A stretch of DNA of 64,000 nucleotides from Alteriqipengyuania abyssalis (lineage in GTDB: Bacteria > Pseudomonadota > Alphaproteobacteria > Sphingomonadales > Sphingomonadaceae), in contig NZ_JAHWXP010000001.1 of NCBI RefSeq assembly GCF_019857185.1, forward strand, positions 744,001-808,000, in the 5' to 3' direction. Positions 44,953 to 54,848 of the stretch are shown piece by piece. The notes beneath the pieces were generated by a model. That model saw only the letters and a program-made list of their open reading frames with translations, did no database searches and was not told the DNA's origin. How positions within the stretch are numbered: the stretch's first letter is position 1; each line of letters begins with the position of its first letter. Made by a program: the position numbers and the translations under genes.

Positions 44953-46344
44953 TTACTCCGCCGGCTTGAACGGTTCGCGGGTGTTGGCGAGGATGCCCGC
45001 CACCTGCGTATAGACTGCGACGTTCTGGCGCAGCTGCGCCGGGTCGATCTTGTCCAGCGTGTCGTTGTTGGTGTGGTGCAGGTCGAAATAGCGGCTGCCA
45101 TCCTGCTGCAGATCGATCAGCGCGCCGCCCTGGTCGCGCACGATGTTGATGTCCGCACCGCCGGTGGCGATTTCGCGCGAGGGCGCCACGCCAAAGCGGG
45201 CGACGGCACGTGCCAGCTTGCCGTAGAGATCGGGGTTGGAGGCGGTGAAGTTGCTGTCGATCCGCCAGATTCGGTCCGCCCCGAAATCGCTTTCGATACC
45301 GACCGCGATCGGTTCGTCGATATGCGCCTCGGAATAGGCGGTGCTGCCGAACAGGCCGACTTCCTCTGCCCCGGCGAACAGCACGCGGATGGTCCGCAGC
45401 GGCTGGCCCGCCTTGGCGACGTTGAGCGCGGCGGCCGCCACGATCCCGCAGCCGGCGCCATCGTCGAACGCGCCGGTGCCGTTCCACCAGCTGTCGAGGT
45501 GACAGGCGAGCAGCACGGGCGGCAGCGAGGGATCGCGACCGACGATCTCGCCGACCACGTTGCCGCTGGTCGTCTCTCCAATGACGCGCGGCGTCAGCAC
45601 CAGCTTCATGGTGATCGGCTTGCCATCCGCGCGCGCGAACATCCGCTCCAGATTGTCGGCGTCCGGGTTGGACAGCGCGCCTGCCGGGGTCGGCTTCACA
45701 CCGTCGGGGAAGCTGGTGCCGCCGGTATGCGGCGTCCGCTCGGTCTCGGTGCCGATGGAGCGGATCACGGTGGCGACGGCGCCCTTGCTCGCGGCCAGCC
45801 CTGCGCCGGTCCAGCGAACCGGGCCGGCAAAGCCGTAGCCCGAGCCGTCCTGAGTCGGGCGCATGTCGTGGCTGATGAAGGCGATCTTGCCGGTCAGCGA
45901 ACCTTCGGGCGCGGCGGCGAGATCGGCGTAGCTGGGGAAGTAGACCACTTCGGCCTCGATTCCCGCTTCGCCCGTGCTGGCGCTGTTGCCCAGCGGCACG
46001 ATCATCAGGTCCTGCGCATAGGGCGCGGTGACGCGTGCGGTCGCGTTGCTGCCGGGCACCCAGGTCTGCATCTGATAGGGTTCGTCAGCGACATTGCGGA
46101 AGCCATTGGCGCGCAGCCATGTCACCGCCCAGTCGCGCCCGCGCTGTTCCGCCTCGGTGCCCGCCTGACGGGGGCCGACCTCGGTGGTGATCCCTTCGAC
46201 GAAGTCCCATGCGGCGGTGTCGCTTGCCAGCGCCTCATCGGCCACTGCGGAGAGCCGGTCGGGCGCCTCCTGCGCAAGAGCGGGAGAAGCCGAGAACGGG
46301 GCGGCGAGCGAAAGCGCAGCGAGCGCGACGAGCGATGTTTTCAT
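44953..46344 (-). CDS. M28-family zinc peptidase, exported
   Basis: 463 aa. A signal peptide (SLVALAALSLAAPFSASPAL, cleavage after ALA) sends it to the periplasm. A PA-like insert precedes the M28 peptidase domain. Zinc and catalytic residues are visible in PPVLLACHLDSWWNGTGAFD (His, Asp), GAFDDGAGCGIVAAA (Asp), VLFAGAEEVGLFGS (catalytic Glu and ligand Glu), VGIESDFGADR (Asp) and DLHHTNNDTLDKI (His). M28 enzymes are amino- or carboxypeptidases. It is divergent from the unknown gene at 46490. Confidence 0.93.
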   Translation of the reverse strand: MKTSLVALAALSLAAPFSASPALAQEAPDRLSAVADEALASDTAAWDFVEGITTEVGPRQAGTEAEQRGRDWAVTWLRANGFRNVADEPYQMQTWVPGSNATARVTAPYAQDLMIVPLGNSASTGEAGIEAEVVYFPSYADLAAAPEGSLTGKIAFISHDMRPTQDGSGYGFAGPVRWTGAGLAASKGAVATVIRSIGTETERTPHTGGTSFPDGVKPTPAGALSNPDADNLERMFARADGKPITMKLVLTPRVIGETTSGNVVGEIVGRDPSLPPVLLACHLDSWWNGTGAFDDGAGCGIVAAAALNVAKAGQPLRTIRVLFAGAEEVGLFGSTAYSEAHIDEPIAVGIESDFGADRIWRIDSNFTASNPDLYGKLARAVARFGVAPSREIATGGADINIVRDQGGALIDLQQDGSRYFDLHHTNNDTLDKIDPAQLRQNVAVYTQVAGILANTREPFKPAE

Positions 46345-46419
46345 GGCCCGCAGCGCTAAGCCACTCGCCGCGATCTGCCAAGCCTGTCGACAGTCGGAGG
46401 TGTTTTTGGGGAAGCCCGC

Positions 46420-46447
46420 TTGACGCGCCCCGCAAGCAGGCTTTAAA
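46420..46447 (+). promoter_or_regulatory. Candidate sigma-70-type promoter before the 135-aa gene
   Basis: TTGACG at 46420-46425, 16 nt, TTTAAA at 46442-46447. It immediately precedes the 19-bp palindrome, an arrangement expected for a repressible promoter. Confidence 0.45.
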
Positions 46448-46451
46448 CGCT

Positions 46452-46470
46452 ATTGCGAAGCACTCGCAAT
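46452..46470. promoter_or_regulatory. 19-bp perfect palindrome, candidate Fur-type box
   Basis: ATTGCGA-AGCAC-TCGCAAT. Arm length, spacing and the TTGCGA/TCGCAA halves resemble Fur-family boxes reported in alphaproteobacteria. It lies 4 bp downstream of the -10-like element and so would cover the transcription start. Confidence 0.5.
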
Positions 46471-46489
46471 GATAGACAGGGCTCAACCG

Positions 46490-46897
46490 ATGACTTTGCA
46501 CACGCTGCTCGCCACCCCCAATCTCGACGACATCGCGGCGATCCATGCCCGGCTGGTGTGCGCGATGCGCTACGTCCACCTCGCCCGGTGCGAGGGCAAA
46601 TATAGCTGCCGCACGCTCGCCGCGCAGATCGGTACGCCGGACGCGGTGCGCCCGTTTCATGTCTTCATGGACGAGGCAGGCCGGGCATGGCCCGAACCGA
46701 TCGCGCTCAACCGACCGTGCCAGATGGCGCTGAGCTATGACGAGATGCTGCTGGTCGACCTGTGCACCGCCGCCGCGCGCAACGAACGCGGGGTCTTCGA
46801 CGAGCTGGTCGAGGACATGATCGGCCGCGCGGGTCGCAATTCGATCTGGACCGCCGCGCGCCGGTTGATGAGCACCGTGGTCGTAATCGTGCGCTAG
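46490..46897 (+). CDS. Unknown cytoplasmic protein, possibly iron-regulated
   Basis: 135 aa from the ATG at 46490 (MTLHTLLATPNLDDIAAIHA), with AGGG 8 nt upstream. A more upstream in-frame ATG at 46469 overlaps the palindromic operator candidate, which argues against it. No signal peptide or membrane helix. There are three cysteines in the first half (ARLVCAMRYVHLARCEGKYS followed by CRTLAAQI) and one each in the middle and later (NRPCQMALSYDEMLLVDLCT). A helical C-terminus follows. No family recognised. Confidence 0.72.
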   Translation: MTLHTLLATPNLDDIAAIHARLVCAMRYVHLARCEGKYSCRTLAAQIGTPDAVRPFHVFMDEAGRAWPEPIALNRPCQMALSYDEMLLVDLCTAAARNERGVFDELVEDMIGRAGRNSIWTAARRLMSTVVVIVR

Positions 46898-46910
46898 GCA
46901 CGAAGGCCGG

Positions 46911-47408
46911 TCACCAGAAGCGGCTGCCGGGAACGCCCTTGAACGGGCCGACCACCCGCGACGTGATCCACCCGCCATAGAATTCGCCCGGCTGCGGGGT
47001 CACGACCTCCCCATCCACCGTGATCCGGTCGAAGGGTGCGGGGTAGAACGCGACGTGATCGGTCAGGATGCGAAAACCGGGCGTGGGGTCGGCATAGCTC
47101 CAGCCGACCTTCGCCAGCCGGTCGCCCCCGGCGATGATATCCCAGTAGCGCGCCTGCCCCTTCCACTCGCATAGCGAGCGGCCCGGCGCGGGCTCCAGCA
47201 CGCCATTGGCGATGTCTTGCGGGGGAATGTAATATTGCGGCGGATGACTGGTTTCGAGCACGCGGATCGCCGCCCGCGTCTCAGCGATCCGGACACCGCG
47301 ATGCTCGATCACAATATGCACGTCGGTCGGTTCGGCAATCGCGGGGCGCGGATAGTCCCACACGCTTTCCTGCCCCGGGCCGGGCGGGATCGGATCGGGC
47401 CGTTTCAT
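46911..47408 (-). CDS. DUF427-family protein
   Basis: 165 aa from the ATG at 47408. The beta-rich repeats with HRGVRIAETRAAIRVLETSH and PPQYYIPPQDI, then CEWKGQARYWDI and VAFYPAPFDRITVDGE, match the DUF427 pattern. The function is undetermined in the literature I know. It starts 16 nt after the L,D-transpeptidase and probably shares its message. Confidence 0.88.
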   Translation of the reverse strand: MKRPDPIPPGPGQESVWDYPRPAIAEPTDVHIVIEHRGVRIAETRAAIRVLETSHPPQYYIPPQDIANGVLEPAPGRSLCEWKGQARYWDIIAGGDRLAKVGWSYADPTPGFRILTDHVAFYPAPFDRITVDGEVVTPQPGEFYGGWITSRVVGPFKGVPGSRFW

Positions 47409-47424
47409 GCGGCGCACCTGCCGG

Positions 47425-48504
47425 TCATTCGAAGACCACCTTGGTGCCCTTCTCGATCGCCTTGGCGAGCGCGGCGGCATTCCAGTTGGTCAGCCGCACG
47501 CAGCCATGGCTTTTGCCCTTGGCGATGAAGTCCGGGTCCGGCGTGCCGTGGATGCCGTAGCCATCCTTGGTCAGGTCGATCCATGTCCCGCCGACCGGGT
47601 TGTTCGGGCCCGGGGGGAGGATGAAGGTACCGTCCGGCCCCCACTCCTGCTTGTCGCCATCGAAGGTGTAGTTGGGTTCGGGCGCGACGGTGTTGACCGC
47701 CATCGACCCGCTCGGGCTCGGGAATTCGACGCTGCCGATGCTGGCGGGGAAGCTTCCGACGATCTCGCCCGCGTCGTCGAACGCGACCAGCCTGCCCTCG
47801 TCCTTGCGCACTTCGAGCTTGGCAATATCCGCAGGCACCTTCTCGTTGCCGTGGCTCACGATCACCAGCTTGGTGCCCGCCTTGCCGAAATCGGCATCGG
47901 GGTTGAGCGCCTGCAGGAACTCCGCGTCCATGTGGAACCGCTCGGCCAGCATCTCCAGCGGGGTTTCGTAGCCCAGCGCATCCATCTTAGCCATGTCGGC
48001 GAAGTCTTCGGGCAGTTTCTCGAACGGCCCCTTCGCGTCCTTCTCGGTCACGGTGTAGGTGCGGAAGACATCGCCGCTCGTCTCTTCAAACAACGCCTGG
48101 AGTAGCTTGCCATCGACACCGCCATCGGCAGACATCCCGTGCGCCTCGCGGAAATAGCGGATCGCGCTGTCGGTATTGCTGCCGCCGAAGCCGTCGATCA
48201 CACCGGGCGCGTGGGCCGTGTGGTCCAGCATCACCTGCACCGCGATCATCTCCGGAGTGCGGTCGCCGAGCATCTCCTGCGTCACGCCGTCGGGCAGTGT
48301 GAGCGAAAGCTTGCCATCGCTCACGCTCGCTTCCGGCTCGGCAGCCGTGCGCGGATCGTCGTAGCCGCCGGTCGCGGCAGGCGTCTCAGCCTTGCGCTCG
48401 ACCGGCGCCTGTTCGTCCTTGTCGGTGTCGGTTCCCTGCAGGCCGCAGCCTGCCAGCGCGGTGAGGGAAAGGGCGAGGCAAAGCGGGCTGAAGATCCTGT
48501 TCAT
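47425..48504 (-). CDS. L,D-transpeptidase lipoprotein (YkuD)
   Basis: 359 aa. A lipoprotein signal (SPLCLALSLTALAGC) places it on the periplasmic face. After an acidic linker there is a peptidoglycan-binding-like helix set (VMLDHTAHAPGVIDGFGGSN), then a LysM-like region (LAERFHMDAEFLQALNPDAD), and the YkuD domain with the catalytic GKSHGCVRLTNWNAAALAKA (the Cys nucleophile). It cross-links peptidoglycan or attaches proteins to it. Confidence 0.94.
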   Translation of the reverse strand: MNRIFSPLCLALSLTALAGCGLQGTDTDKDEQAPVERKAETPAATGGYDDPRTAAEPEASVSDGKLSLTLPDGVTQEMLGDRTPEMIAVQVMLDHTAHAPGVIDGFGGSNTDSAIRYFREAHGMSADGGVDGKLLQALFEETSGDVFRTYTVTEKDAKGPFEKLPEDFADMAKMDALGYETPLEMLAERFHMDAEFLQALNPDADFGKAGTKLVIVSHGNEKVPADIAKLEVRKDEGRLVAFDDAGEIVGSFPASIGSVEFPSPSGSMAVNTVAPEPNYTFDGDKQEWGPDGTFILPPGPNNPVGGTWIDLTKDGYGIHGTPDPDFIAKGKSHGCVRLTNWNAAALAKAIEKGTKVVFE

Positions 48505-48542
48505 GCCACCCGAACGGCGGCAGCGCGCAAGCCGTTCCCCAA

Positions 48543-49472
48543 CTAGCCTGCGATGCGCCGGGCAAGCGCCAGACCGGAGAGAAACGCGTTCTCGACCCGC
48601 GGGCCCGACAGCCAGTCTCCGCACACGCCGATGCGCAGCCCAGCGTCCCACAGCGCGCCCGCATCGTTCTTCTCGCACTTGGCGTAGCGCCAGAGGTGCG
48701 CGCTGCTGAACAGGACCGGCGGCAGATCGCCGACCGCGCGGGCGAAATGGGCGAGCAGTTCCTCGCCGACATTCTCCGCCTCCCGCTCCAGCTGGGCGCG
48801 CGACCAGCGGGGATTGGCCTGGATCACCCAGCATTCCCGATCCGCATCGCGCCCCGGCTTGGCCGAGTTGCGTGCCGCCCAGCCGATCGCGCCTTCATCG
48901 GCCAGAGTGTCGGGCGCATCGACCCCGCTCTCAAACGCGACCATTGCGGTCCAGCACGGTTCGCTTTTCACATCGCGCGCATCCTCGGCGAAATCGGGTG
49001 CGTGGACGGCTAGCAGCGGTGCCGCCTGTTCGGCGGGGACCGCGATCACCACCGCGTCGAACCGGTCGTCGGGCGCGCCCTCGCCCTCCAGTCGCCAGCC
49101 ACCGCGTTCGGGCACCAGCCCCGCGATCCGCGTGCCGAAGCGCACTTCCAGAGCCTCCGCCATCGCCCGGATCGGCGCGTTCATCCCCGGCGTGCCGACC
49201 CATGCGCCGTCCTTCGCGGCGGGCCACGGGGCGACGATGCCGTCGGTCTCCCACGCGCGCACCTGCGTCTGGAACGCCATTTCGCGCGCGGTGAAATATT
49301 GCGCGCCGTGATCGAAGCGGAAGGTCGCCCCGTTATGCTCGACCCGGCGAGTCGCCATGCGCCCGCCGGGCCCGCGCCCCTTGTCGAACACCGCGACATT
49401 GTGGCCCGCCTCGACCAGGCGAGAGGCGCATGTAAGCCCGGCCATTCCGGCCCCGATAACTGCAACGTGCAT
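48543..49472 (-). CDS. FAD-dependent oxidoreductase, renalase-like
   Basis: 309 aa. The N-terminal Rossmann motif VAVIGAGMAGLTCASRLVEA and the second FAD motif (FDKGRGPGGRMATRRVE) are those of renalase-like and NAD(P)-binding amine-oxidase-fold proteins. The middle (FRFDHGAQYFTAREMAFQTQ) agrees. The C-terminus holds GLRIGVCGDWLSGPRVENAF, which binds FAD. The substrate is not known. The upstream neighbour, on the opposite strand, is ettA. Confidence 0.9.
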   Translation of the reverse strand: MHVAVIGAGMAGLTCASRLVEAGHNVAVFDKGRGPGGRMATRRVEHNGATFRFDHGAQYFTAREMAFQTQVRAWETDGIVAPWPAAKDGAWVGTPGMNAPIRAMAEALEVRFGTRIAGLVPERGGWRLEGEGAPDDRFDAVVIAVPAEQAAPLLAVHAPDFAEDARDVKSEPCWTAMVAFESGVDAPDTLADEGAIGWAARNSAKPGRDADRECWVIQANPRWSRAQLEREAENVGEELLAHFARAVGDLPPVLFSSAHLWRYAKCEKNDAGALWDAGLRIGVCGDWLSGPRVENAFLSGLALARRIAG

Positions 49473-49585
49473 AGAACATCCTGTCGTGTGGGTGCGCGGG
49501 CGGGCGGACGCTTGCCCCCTCGCCGCTTCGCGCCTATCTCACCGCCCAATTCCCGAACCCGACAGATTGATCCGAAGGACCCACG

Positions 49586-51258
<1,673 letters not shown>

Positions 51259-51259
<1 letters not shown>

Positions 51260-51462
51260 TGAAAGTCGAGGTTTTCGCGGGAGAACATGGCGATACACTG
51301 CTCTTTGCAGGCGATTTCCCCGCGATGCCTCGGATTGGTGAAACAATCTCGAGGGACGCTGGTGGCTATTTCGAGTATTATGACGTGACTGACGTTTGGT
51401 ATCGTCAAGACGGCGAATCTGGTCGGTTCAACGCTTGCGTTTCTGTGAAACTGAACGACTAG
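51259..51462 (+). CDS. 67-residue protein of unknown function
   Basis: 67 aa from the ATG at 51259; a GTG immediately before it (51256) overlaps the ettA stop. The peptide KVEVFAGEHGDTLLFAGDFP onward looks like a compact beta-rich fold ending FNACVSVKLND. Its base composition is less GC-rich than ettA. Function unknown; translation appears coupled to ettA. Confidence 0.6.
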
Positions 51463-51548
51463 CTTGCAGGAGAGTGACGTCCAAAGAAGCCTGATCCCGG
51501 CTCGGGGGCAGGGATAACGTTGGTGGGGGTGTAGCGCCTATCCATCCC

Positions 51549-51579
51549 CGTCGGCCCGTGCTTGACACGGGCCAAGGCT
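51549..51579 (+). repeat. Palindromic repeat copy 1 (31 nt)
   Basis: Stem GGCCCGTG (51553-51560), loop CTTGA, stem CACGGGCC (51566-51573), bounded by CGTC and AAGGCT. It shares 31-nt length, edges and loop with the copies at 51606-51636 and 51989-52019. Confidence 0.85.
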
Positions 51580-51605
51580 TCTTCTGGCTTGGCGGGGAAA
51601 TGGCG

Positions 51606-51636
51606 AGCCTTGGGCCGTGTCGAGCACGGCCCGACG
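51606..51636 (-). repeat. Palindromic repeat copy 2 (31 nt, inverted)
   Basis: Stem arms GGGCCGTG (51612-51619) and CACGGCCC (51625-51632), loop TCGAG. It is inverted with respect to copy 1, with 26 nt between them, and ends 6 nt before the 3' end of the GIY-YIG gene. Confidence 0.85.
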
Positions 51637-51642
51637 ATGTTG

Positions 51643-51954
51643 CTAGGGGTGTGCCTTATCCCCGCCGAACCATACGCCCCACAGGTCTTGCCACTCGGGG
51701 TTCTCCGCCTCGATCAGCGCGAATTTCCATTCGCGACGCCATTTCTTGACCAGTTTCTCGCGGGCGATGGCGGCTTCGATGTCCTCGTGGCGTTCGGCGT
51801 AGACCAACAGGGTCTTGCCGTTTTGCGCGACGTGATCCGAGCCCTCGCCATTGCGGTGCTGGTGTACCCGCGCGATCAGGTCTGCGGTCACACCGACATA
51901 CACCCCGCCGCGATAGCGGTTGGCCATGATGTATACCCAGCCGCCCTTTTCCAT
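51643..51954 (-). CDS. GIY-YIG nuclease domain protein
   Basis: 103 aa, little more than a single GIY-YIG domain. Conserved elements: VYIM (first tyrosine motif), GVYVG (second), an Arg in LIARVHQHRNG, and the metal-binding Glu in AIAREKLVKKWRREWKFALI. Single-domain proteins of this kind (UPF0213-like) have no known cellular role. Homing endonucleases and repair nucleases share the fold. It lies between palindromic repeats (copies 1/2 downstream, copy 3 upstream), suggesting a functional link. Confidence 0.9.
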   Translation of the reverse strand: MEKGGWVYIMANRYRGGVYVGVTADLIARVHQHRNGEGSDHVAQNGKTLLVYAERHEDIEAAIAREKLVKKWRREWKFALIEAENPEWQDLWGVWFGGDKAHP

Positions 51955-51988
51955 GCCTGTGTCATGCCGGAGCGCGTGGCTGAAGAGA

Positions 51989-52019
51989 AGCCTTGGCCCG
52001 GATCAAGTCCGGGCCGACG
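51989..52019 (-). repeat. Palindromic repeat copy 3 (31 nt, inverted)
   Basis: Stem GGCCCGGA (51995-52002), loop TCAAG, stem TCCGGGCC (52008-52015). Read on the minus strand, it equals copy 1 except for four stem bases that change in complementary pairs, and the identity continues four bases past the 31 nt (TTCT). It lies 35 nt upstream of the GIY-YIG start. Confidence 0.85.
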
Positions 52020-52068
52020 AGATGGTGAGACCTTGCCCCCGTCCCTCCCCTCCGCTAACCAGCGCCCG

Positions 52069-52218
52069 TCATCTGGGGAGTAGCCCGCCGTCGCCCACGC
52101 GCAGCGGTTCCCTCGCGTCAACATACTCGGCCGAGAGGTCGTGGCGCAGGGGCGCGGAGTGATCCGCACGGGCAAGACCAATGGCACCTGACTTTCGCCT
52201 GGCCGGGCGGGAGGTCAT
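52069..52218 (-). CDS. Doubtful 49-residue ORF
   Basis: It would encode MTSRPARRKSGAIGLARADH onward to the end VDAREPLRVGDGGLLPR. The second half has high third-position GC as in real genes. No convincing ribosome-binding site and no recognised family. It may be a real small gene, a gene remnant or a shadow. Confidence 0.25.
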   Translation of the reverse strand: MTSRPARRKSGAIGLARADHSAPLRHDLSAEYVDAREPLRVGDGGLLPR

Positions 52219-52260
52219 GTGCCGTTGCTGTCTTGTTCGCCCGGCCCGGAGATAGTCAAA

Positions 52261-52839
52261 GTGGACGCCATCCTCACCTCTACCGCCGTGGTCGCGCTGG
52301 CCGAGATCGGCGACAAGACCATGCTGCTTGCCATCGTGCTCGCCGCGCGGTTCCGCGCGCCAGTGCCGATCATCCTCGGCATCCTTGTCGCGACGCTCGC
52401 CAATCATGGCATCGCCGCCTTCCTCGGGCACGCGATCGCAGGCCTGCTCGACGGGGAGTGGTTCCGCTATGCGGTGGGCATCGGCTTCGTCGCCATGGCG
52501 GCGTGGACGCTGGTGCCGGACACATTCGAAGACGACGACCAGCCCAGGGTCGGCCGCTTCGGCGCGTTCCTGACCACGGCAATCGCCTTCTTCCTCGTCG
52601 AGATCGGCGACAAGACGCAGATCGCCACCATCGCGCTCGGCGCGCAGTTCGGCAATGTGCTGCTGGTCACCATCGGCACCACGGCTGGCATGATGCTGGC
52701 GAACGTGCCCGCAGTGTGGTTCGGCAACGCGATTATCGAGCGCGTCTCGCTCAAGGCCGTGCGGATCATCGCCGCGCTGCTGTTCCTCGTCATCGGGCTG
52801 TGGGTGATCGCTCAGGCCGCCGGGATTCTTGGCGGTTAG
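52261..52839 (+). CDS. GDT1/TMEM165 (UPF0016)-family cation transporter
   Basis: 192 aa from the GTG at 52261, with GGAG 9 nt upstream; a GTG at 52219 would add 14 unlikely residues. It has two copies of the family signature, ALAEIGDKTMLLAIVLAARF and FLVEIGDKTQIATIALGAQF, in opposite halves, and about six transmembrane helices. The family moves Mn2+ and/or Ca2+ in exchange for protons; bacterial members such as MneA export manganese. Monocistronic. Confidence 0.92.
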   Translation: MDAILTSTAVVALAEIGDKTMLLAIVLAARFRAPVPIILGILVATLANHGIAAFLGHAIAGLLDGEWFRYAVGIGFVAMAAWTLVPDTFEDDDQPRVGRFGAFLTTAIAFFLVEIGDKTQIATIALGAQFGNVLLVTIGTTAGMMLANVPAVWFGNAIIERVSLKAVRIIAALLFLVIGLWVIAQAAGILGG

Positions 52840-53020
52840 GCGGCACGCAGGCTGTCGCCAAGGGAAGGTTAACCCTTTGGGAACAGGCAGTTGCACACAC
52901 GCGGCAGGCGCAACCACCCTGTTTGCCGACCAAGAAAATGGTGGTCTGCCGCCAGAAATAGCACCCTTCATCTACAATGGACCGGTATTCCCATTTCCAT
53001 TGCAGAGAAGACCCTCCCGG

Positions 53021-54784
53021 ATGACCCTGAAGCTAAAGCTCTTTGCCTGCCTCGCGATCTTGAGCGCCGCCCTGTTGGCGCTCGCGGGGGCCTTCTATAA
53101 CACCGCGCAAGATAACGAGGCGGCCTTTGAGACTATTCTGGTCGACCGGGTGGAGCCGCTCGCCGATCTCAAGACGGTCGCCGATACCTACGCGGTGCTG
53201 ATCGTCGACAATGCGCACAAGGCGCTCAACGGCAATATCGGCTACGCCGAGGCCGAGCAGAACGTGCGCGAGGGGGAGGCCGCAATCAAGAAGGCCTGGG
53301 CATCCTATCGCGCGACCAGCATCGACGGTGAAGAGGAAGTGCTCTCGAAAAGGGCCGAAGCGCAGATGGCGGTCGCCGACGCGGCTGTCGAGCGGCTGGA
53401 AGCGCTGCTGAAAGCCCGCAACCCGGACGCGCTCAGGAACTTTGTCGAAAACGAACTCTACCAGACCATCGATCCGGTGTCCGAGACGATCGCAGCGCTG
53501 ACCACGATGCAGATCGAGATCGCCAGCGATGTCACCGGGCAGGCCCTGAGCGAAACCAACGTAGCGCTGACCATTGCACTGGTCCTCGCCATTCTGGCGG
53601 TCGCGGCGATCGCGATCTCGATCTTCATCGTCACCCGCAAGGTCGTCCACCCGATCACCAATCTGTCGAGCGTGGTCCACGATCTCGCGAAATCGGGCGA
53701 CGGGCAACTGCCGCATCTCGACCAGAAGGACGAGATCGGCGACATGGCCCGCGCGATCGACGCCTTCCTGAATGCCGTGCTCGAGAAGGACCGGGCGGCG
53801 GCGGCGGCGATCGCCCGCGAACAGAAGATGGTCACCGATACGCTGGCCGAAGGTCTCTCCGCACTCGCGGCGGGCGATCTGACCGCCGAGGTGACCGCGA
53901 CCTATCCGCCGGCCTATGCCAGCCTGAAGACGAACTATAACGAAGCGGTCAAATCGCTGCGTGAACTGATCGAACGCGTCACCAAGGGGACCGATTCGAT
54001 CCGCCTGAGCTCCAGCGAAATTGCGCAGAGCTCCGAATCGCTGGCACGGCGTACGGAGGCGAATGCCGCCAGCCTGGAAGAAACCTCCGCCGCGCTCGCC
54101 CAGATGAACGACCGGATCTCGCGCGGGGCCGCCGCGGCCAAGGATACCGCCCACAGCGCCAACGAAGCCAACGGCATCGTCCACGACGGCCGCGCGCTGG
54201 CCGAGGAAGCGATGCAGGCGATGGGCCGGGTGCAGGAAAGTGCCGAGGGGATCGACACCGTCATCGAAGGTCTCGACAAGATCGCTTTCCAGACCCGCGT
54301 TCTGGCCATGAACGCCGCCGTCGAAGCGGGCCGTGCGGGCGAAGCGGGCCGCGGCTTCGCAGTGGTCGCCGATCTCGTCTCCGCGCTCGCCATGCGTGCC
54401 GAGGAAGAGGCCGGGTCCGCGCGCGAACAGCTGACCACCACGCAGGAAGAGGTCGGCAACGCGGTGGGCCGCGTCCAGCGCGTCGATGCGGCACTGGAAC
54501 AGATTTCGACCAGCGTCGGCAATGTGAACCAGTTGCTCGATACTATGGCGGCGGACAATCAGGCGCAGGCTTCGGCCATTTCGGAGATCGTCACCGCGGT
54601 CAACGATATGGACACCTCGACCCAGCAGAACGCGGCGATGGTGGAGGAAACCTCCGCCGCCTCGCGCCAGCTCGCATCCGAAGTGACGGCGCTGGCCGAA
54701 GAAGCTGGCCATTTCCGCACCCAGGCCGGCACGGCGAAGCCGATGTCCTTCGCGCCCGCATCAACAACCGCGATGGTGCATTAA
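53021..54784 (+). CDS. Methyl-accepting chemotaxis protein
   Basis: 587 aa from the ATG at 53021. Transmembrane helix 1 (KLFACLAILSAALLALAGAF), a periplasmic four-helix-type sensor (residues about 30-180), transmembrane helix 2 (NVALTIALVLAILAVAAIAI), a HAMP domain (VTRKVVHPITNLSSVVHDLA), and the signalling domain with the hairpin tip DKIAFQTRVLAMNAAVEAGR. It lacks neighbours such as cheA or cheW, so it depends on a chemotaxis locus elsewhere. A strong hairpin follows. Confidence 0.94.
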   Translation: MTLKLKLFACLAILSAALLALAGAFYNTAQDNEAAFETILVDRVEPLADLKTVADTYAVLIVDNAHKALNGNIGYAEAEQNVREGEAAIKKAWASYRATSIDGEEEVLSKRAEAQMAVADAAVERLEALLKARNPDALRNFVENELYQTIDPVSETIAALTTMQIEIASDVTGQALSETNVALTIALVLAILAVAAIAISIFIVTRKVVHPITNLSSVVHDLAKSGDGQLPHLDQKDEIGDMARAIDAFLNAVLEKDRAAAAAIAREQKMVTDTLAEGLSALAAGDLTAEVTATYPPAYASLKTNYNEAVKSLRELIERVTKGTDSIRLSSSEIAQSSESLARRTEANAASLEETSAALAQMNDRISRGAAAAKDTAHSANEANGIVHDGRALAEEAMQAMGRVQESAEGIDTVIEGLDKIAFQTRVLAMNAAVEAGRAGEAGRGFAVVADLVSALAMRAEEEAGSAREQLTTTQEEVGNAVGRVQRVDAALEQISTSVGNVNQLLDTMAADNQAQASAISEIVTAVNDMDTSTQQNAAMVEETSAASRQLASEVTALAEEAGHFRTQAGTAKPMSFAPASTTAMVH

Positions 54785-54799
54785 GCCGGGGCAAGATAG

Positions 54800-54840
54800 C
54801 GCGCGCGGACCCAGCCGGGGGGACACCGGGTCCGCGCGCG
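54800..54840. terminator. Strong hairpin between converging genes
   Basis: A perfect 13-bp stem (CGCGCGCGGACCC at 54800-54812, GGGTCCGCGCGCG at 54828-54840) with a 15-nt loop. There is no U-tract. It is between the chemoreceptor gene and the DUF1254 gene and could end both transcripts. Confidence 0.6.
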
Positions 54841-54848
54841 GCCGACCG

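Larger units (their letters stand above)
51955..52260. other. 306-bp region with a palindromic repeat and a doubtful small ORF
   Basis: It lies between the GIY-YIG gene (-) and the GDT1-family gene (+). It holds repeat copy 3 (51989-52019) and, on the minus strand at 52069-52218, an open frame with coding-like codon choice but no clear ribosome-binding site. Promoters for both flanking genes should be here. Confidence 0.5.

Noticed and set aside
51493-51515. Terminator after the 67-aa gene
   Set aside because: Only a 5-bp ATCCC/GGGAT stem with a 12-nt loop; too weak to call.
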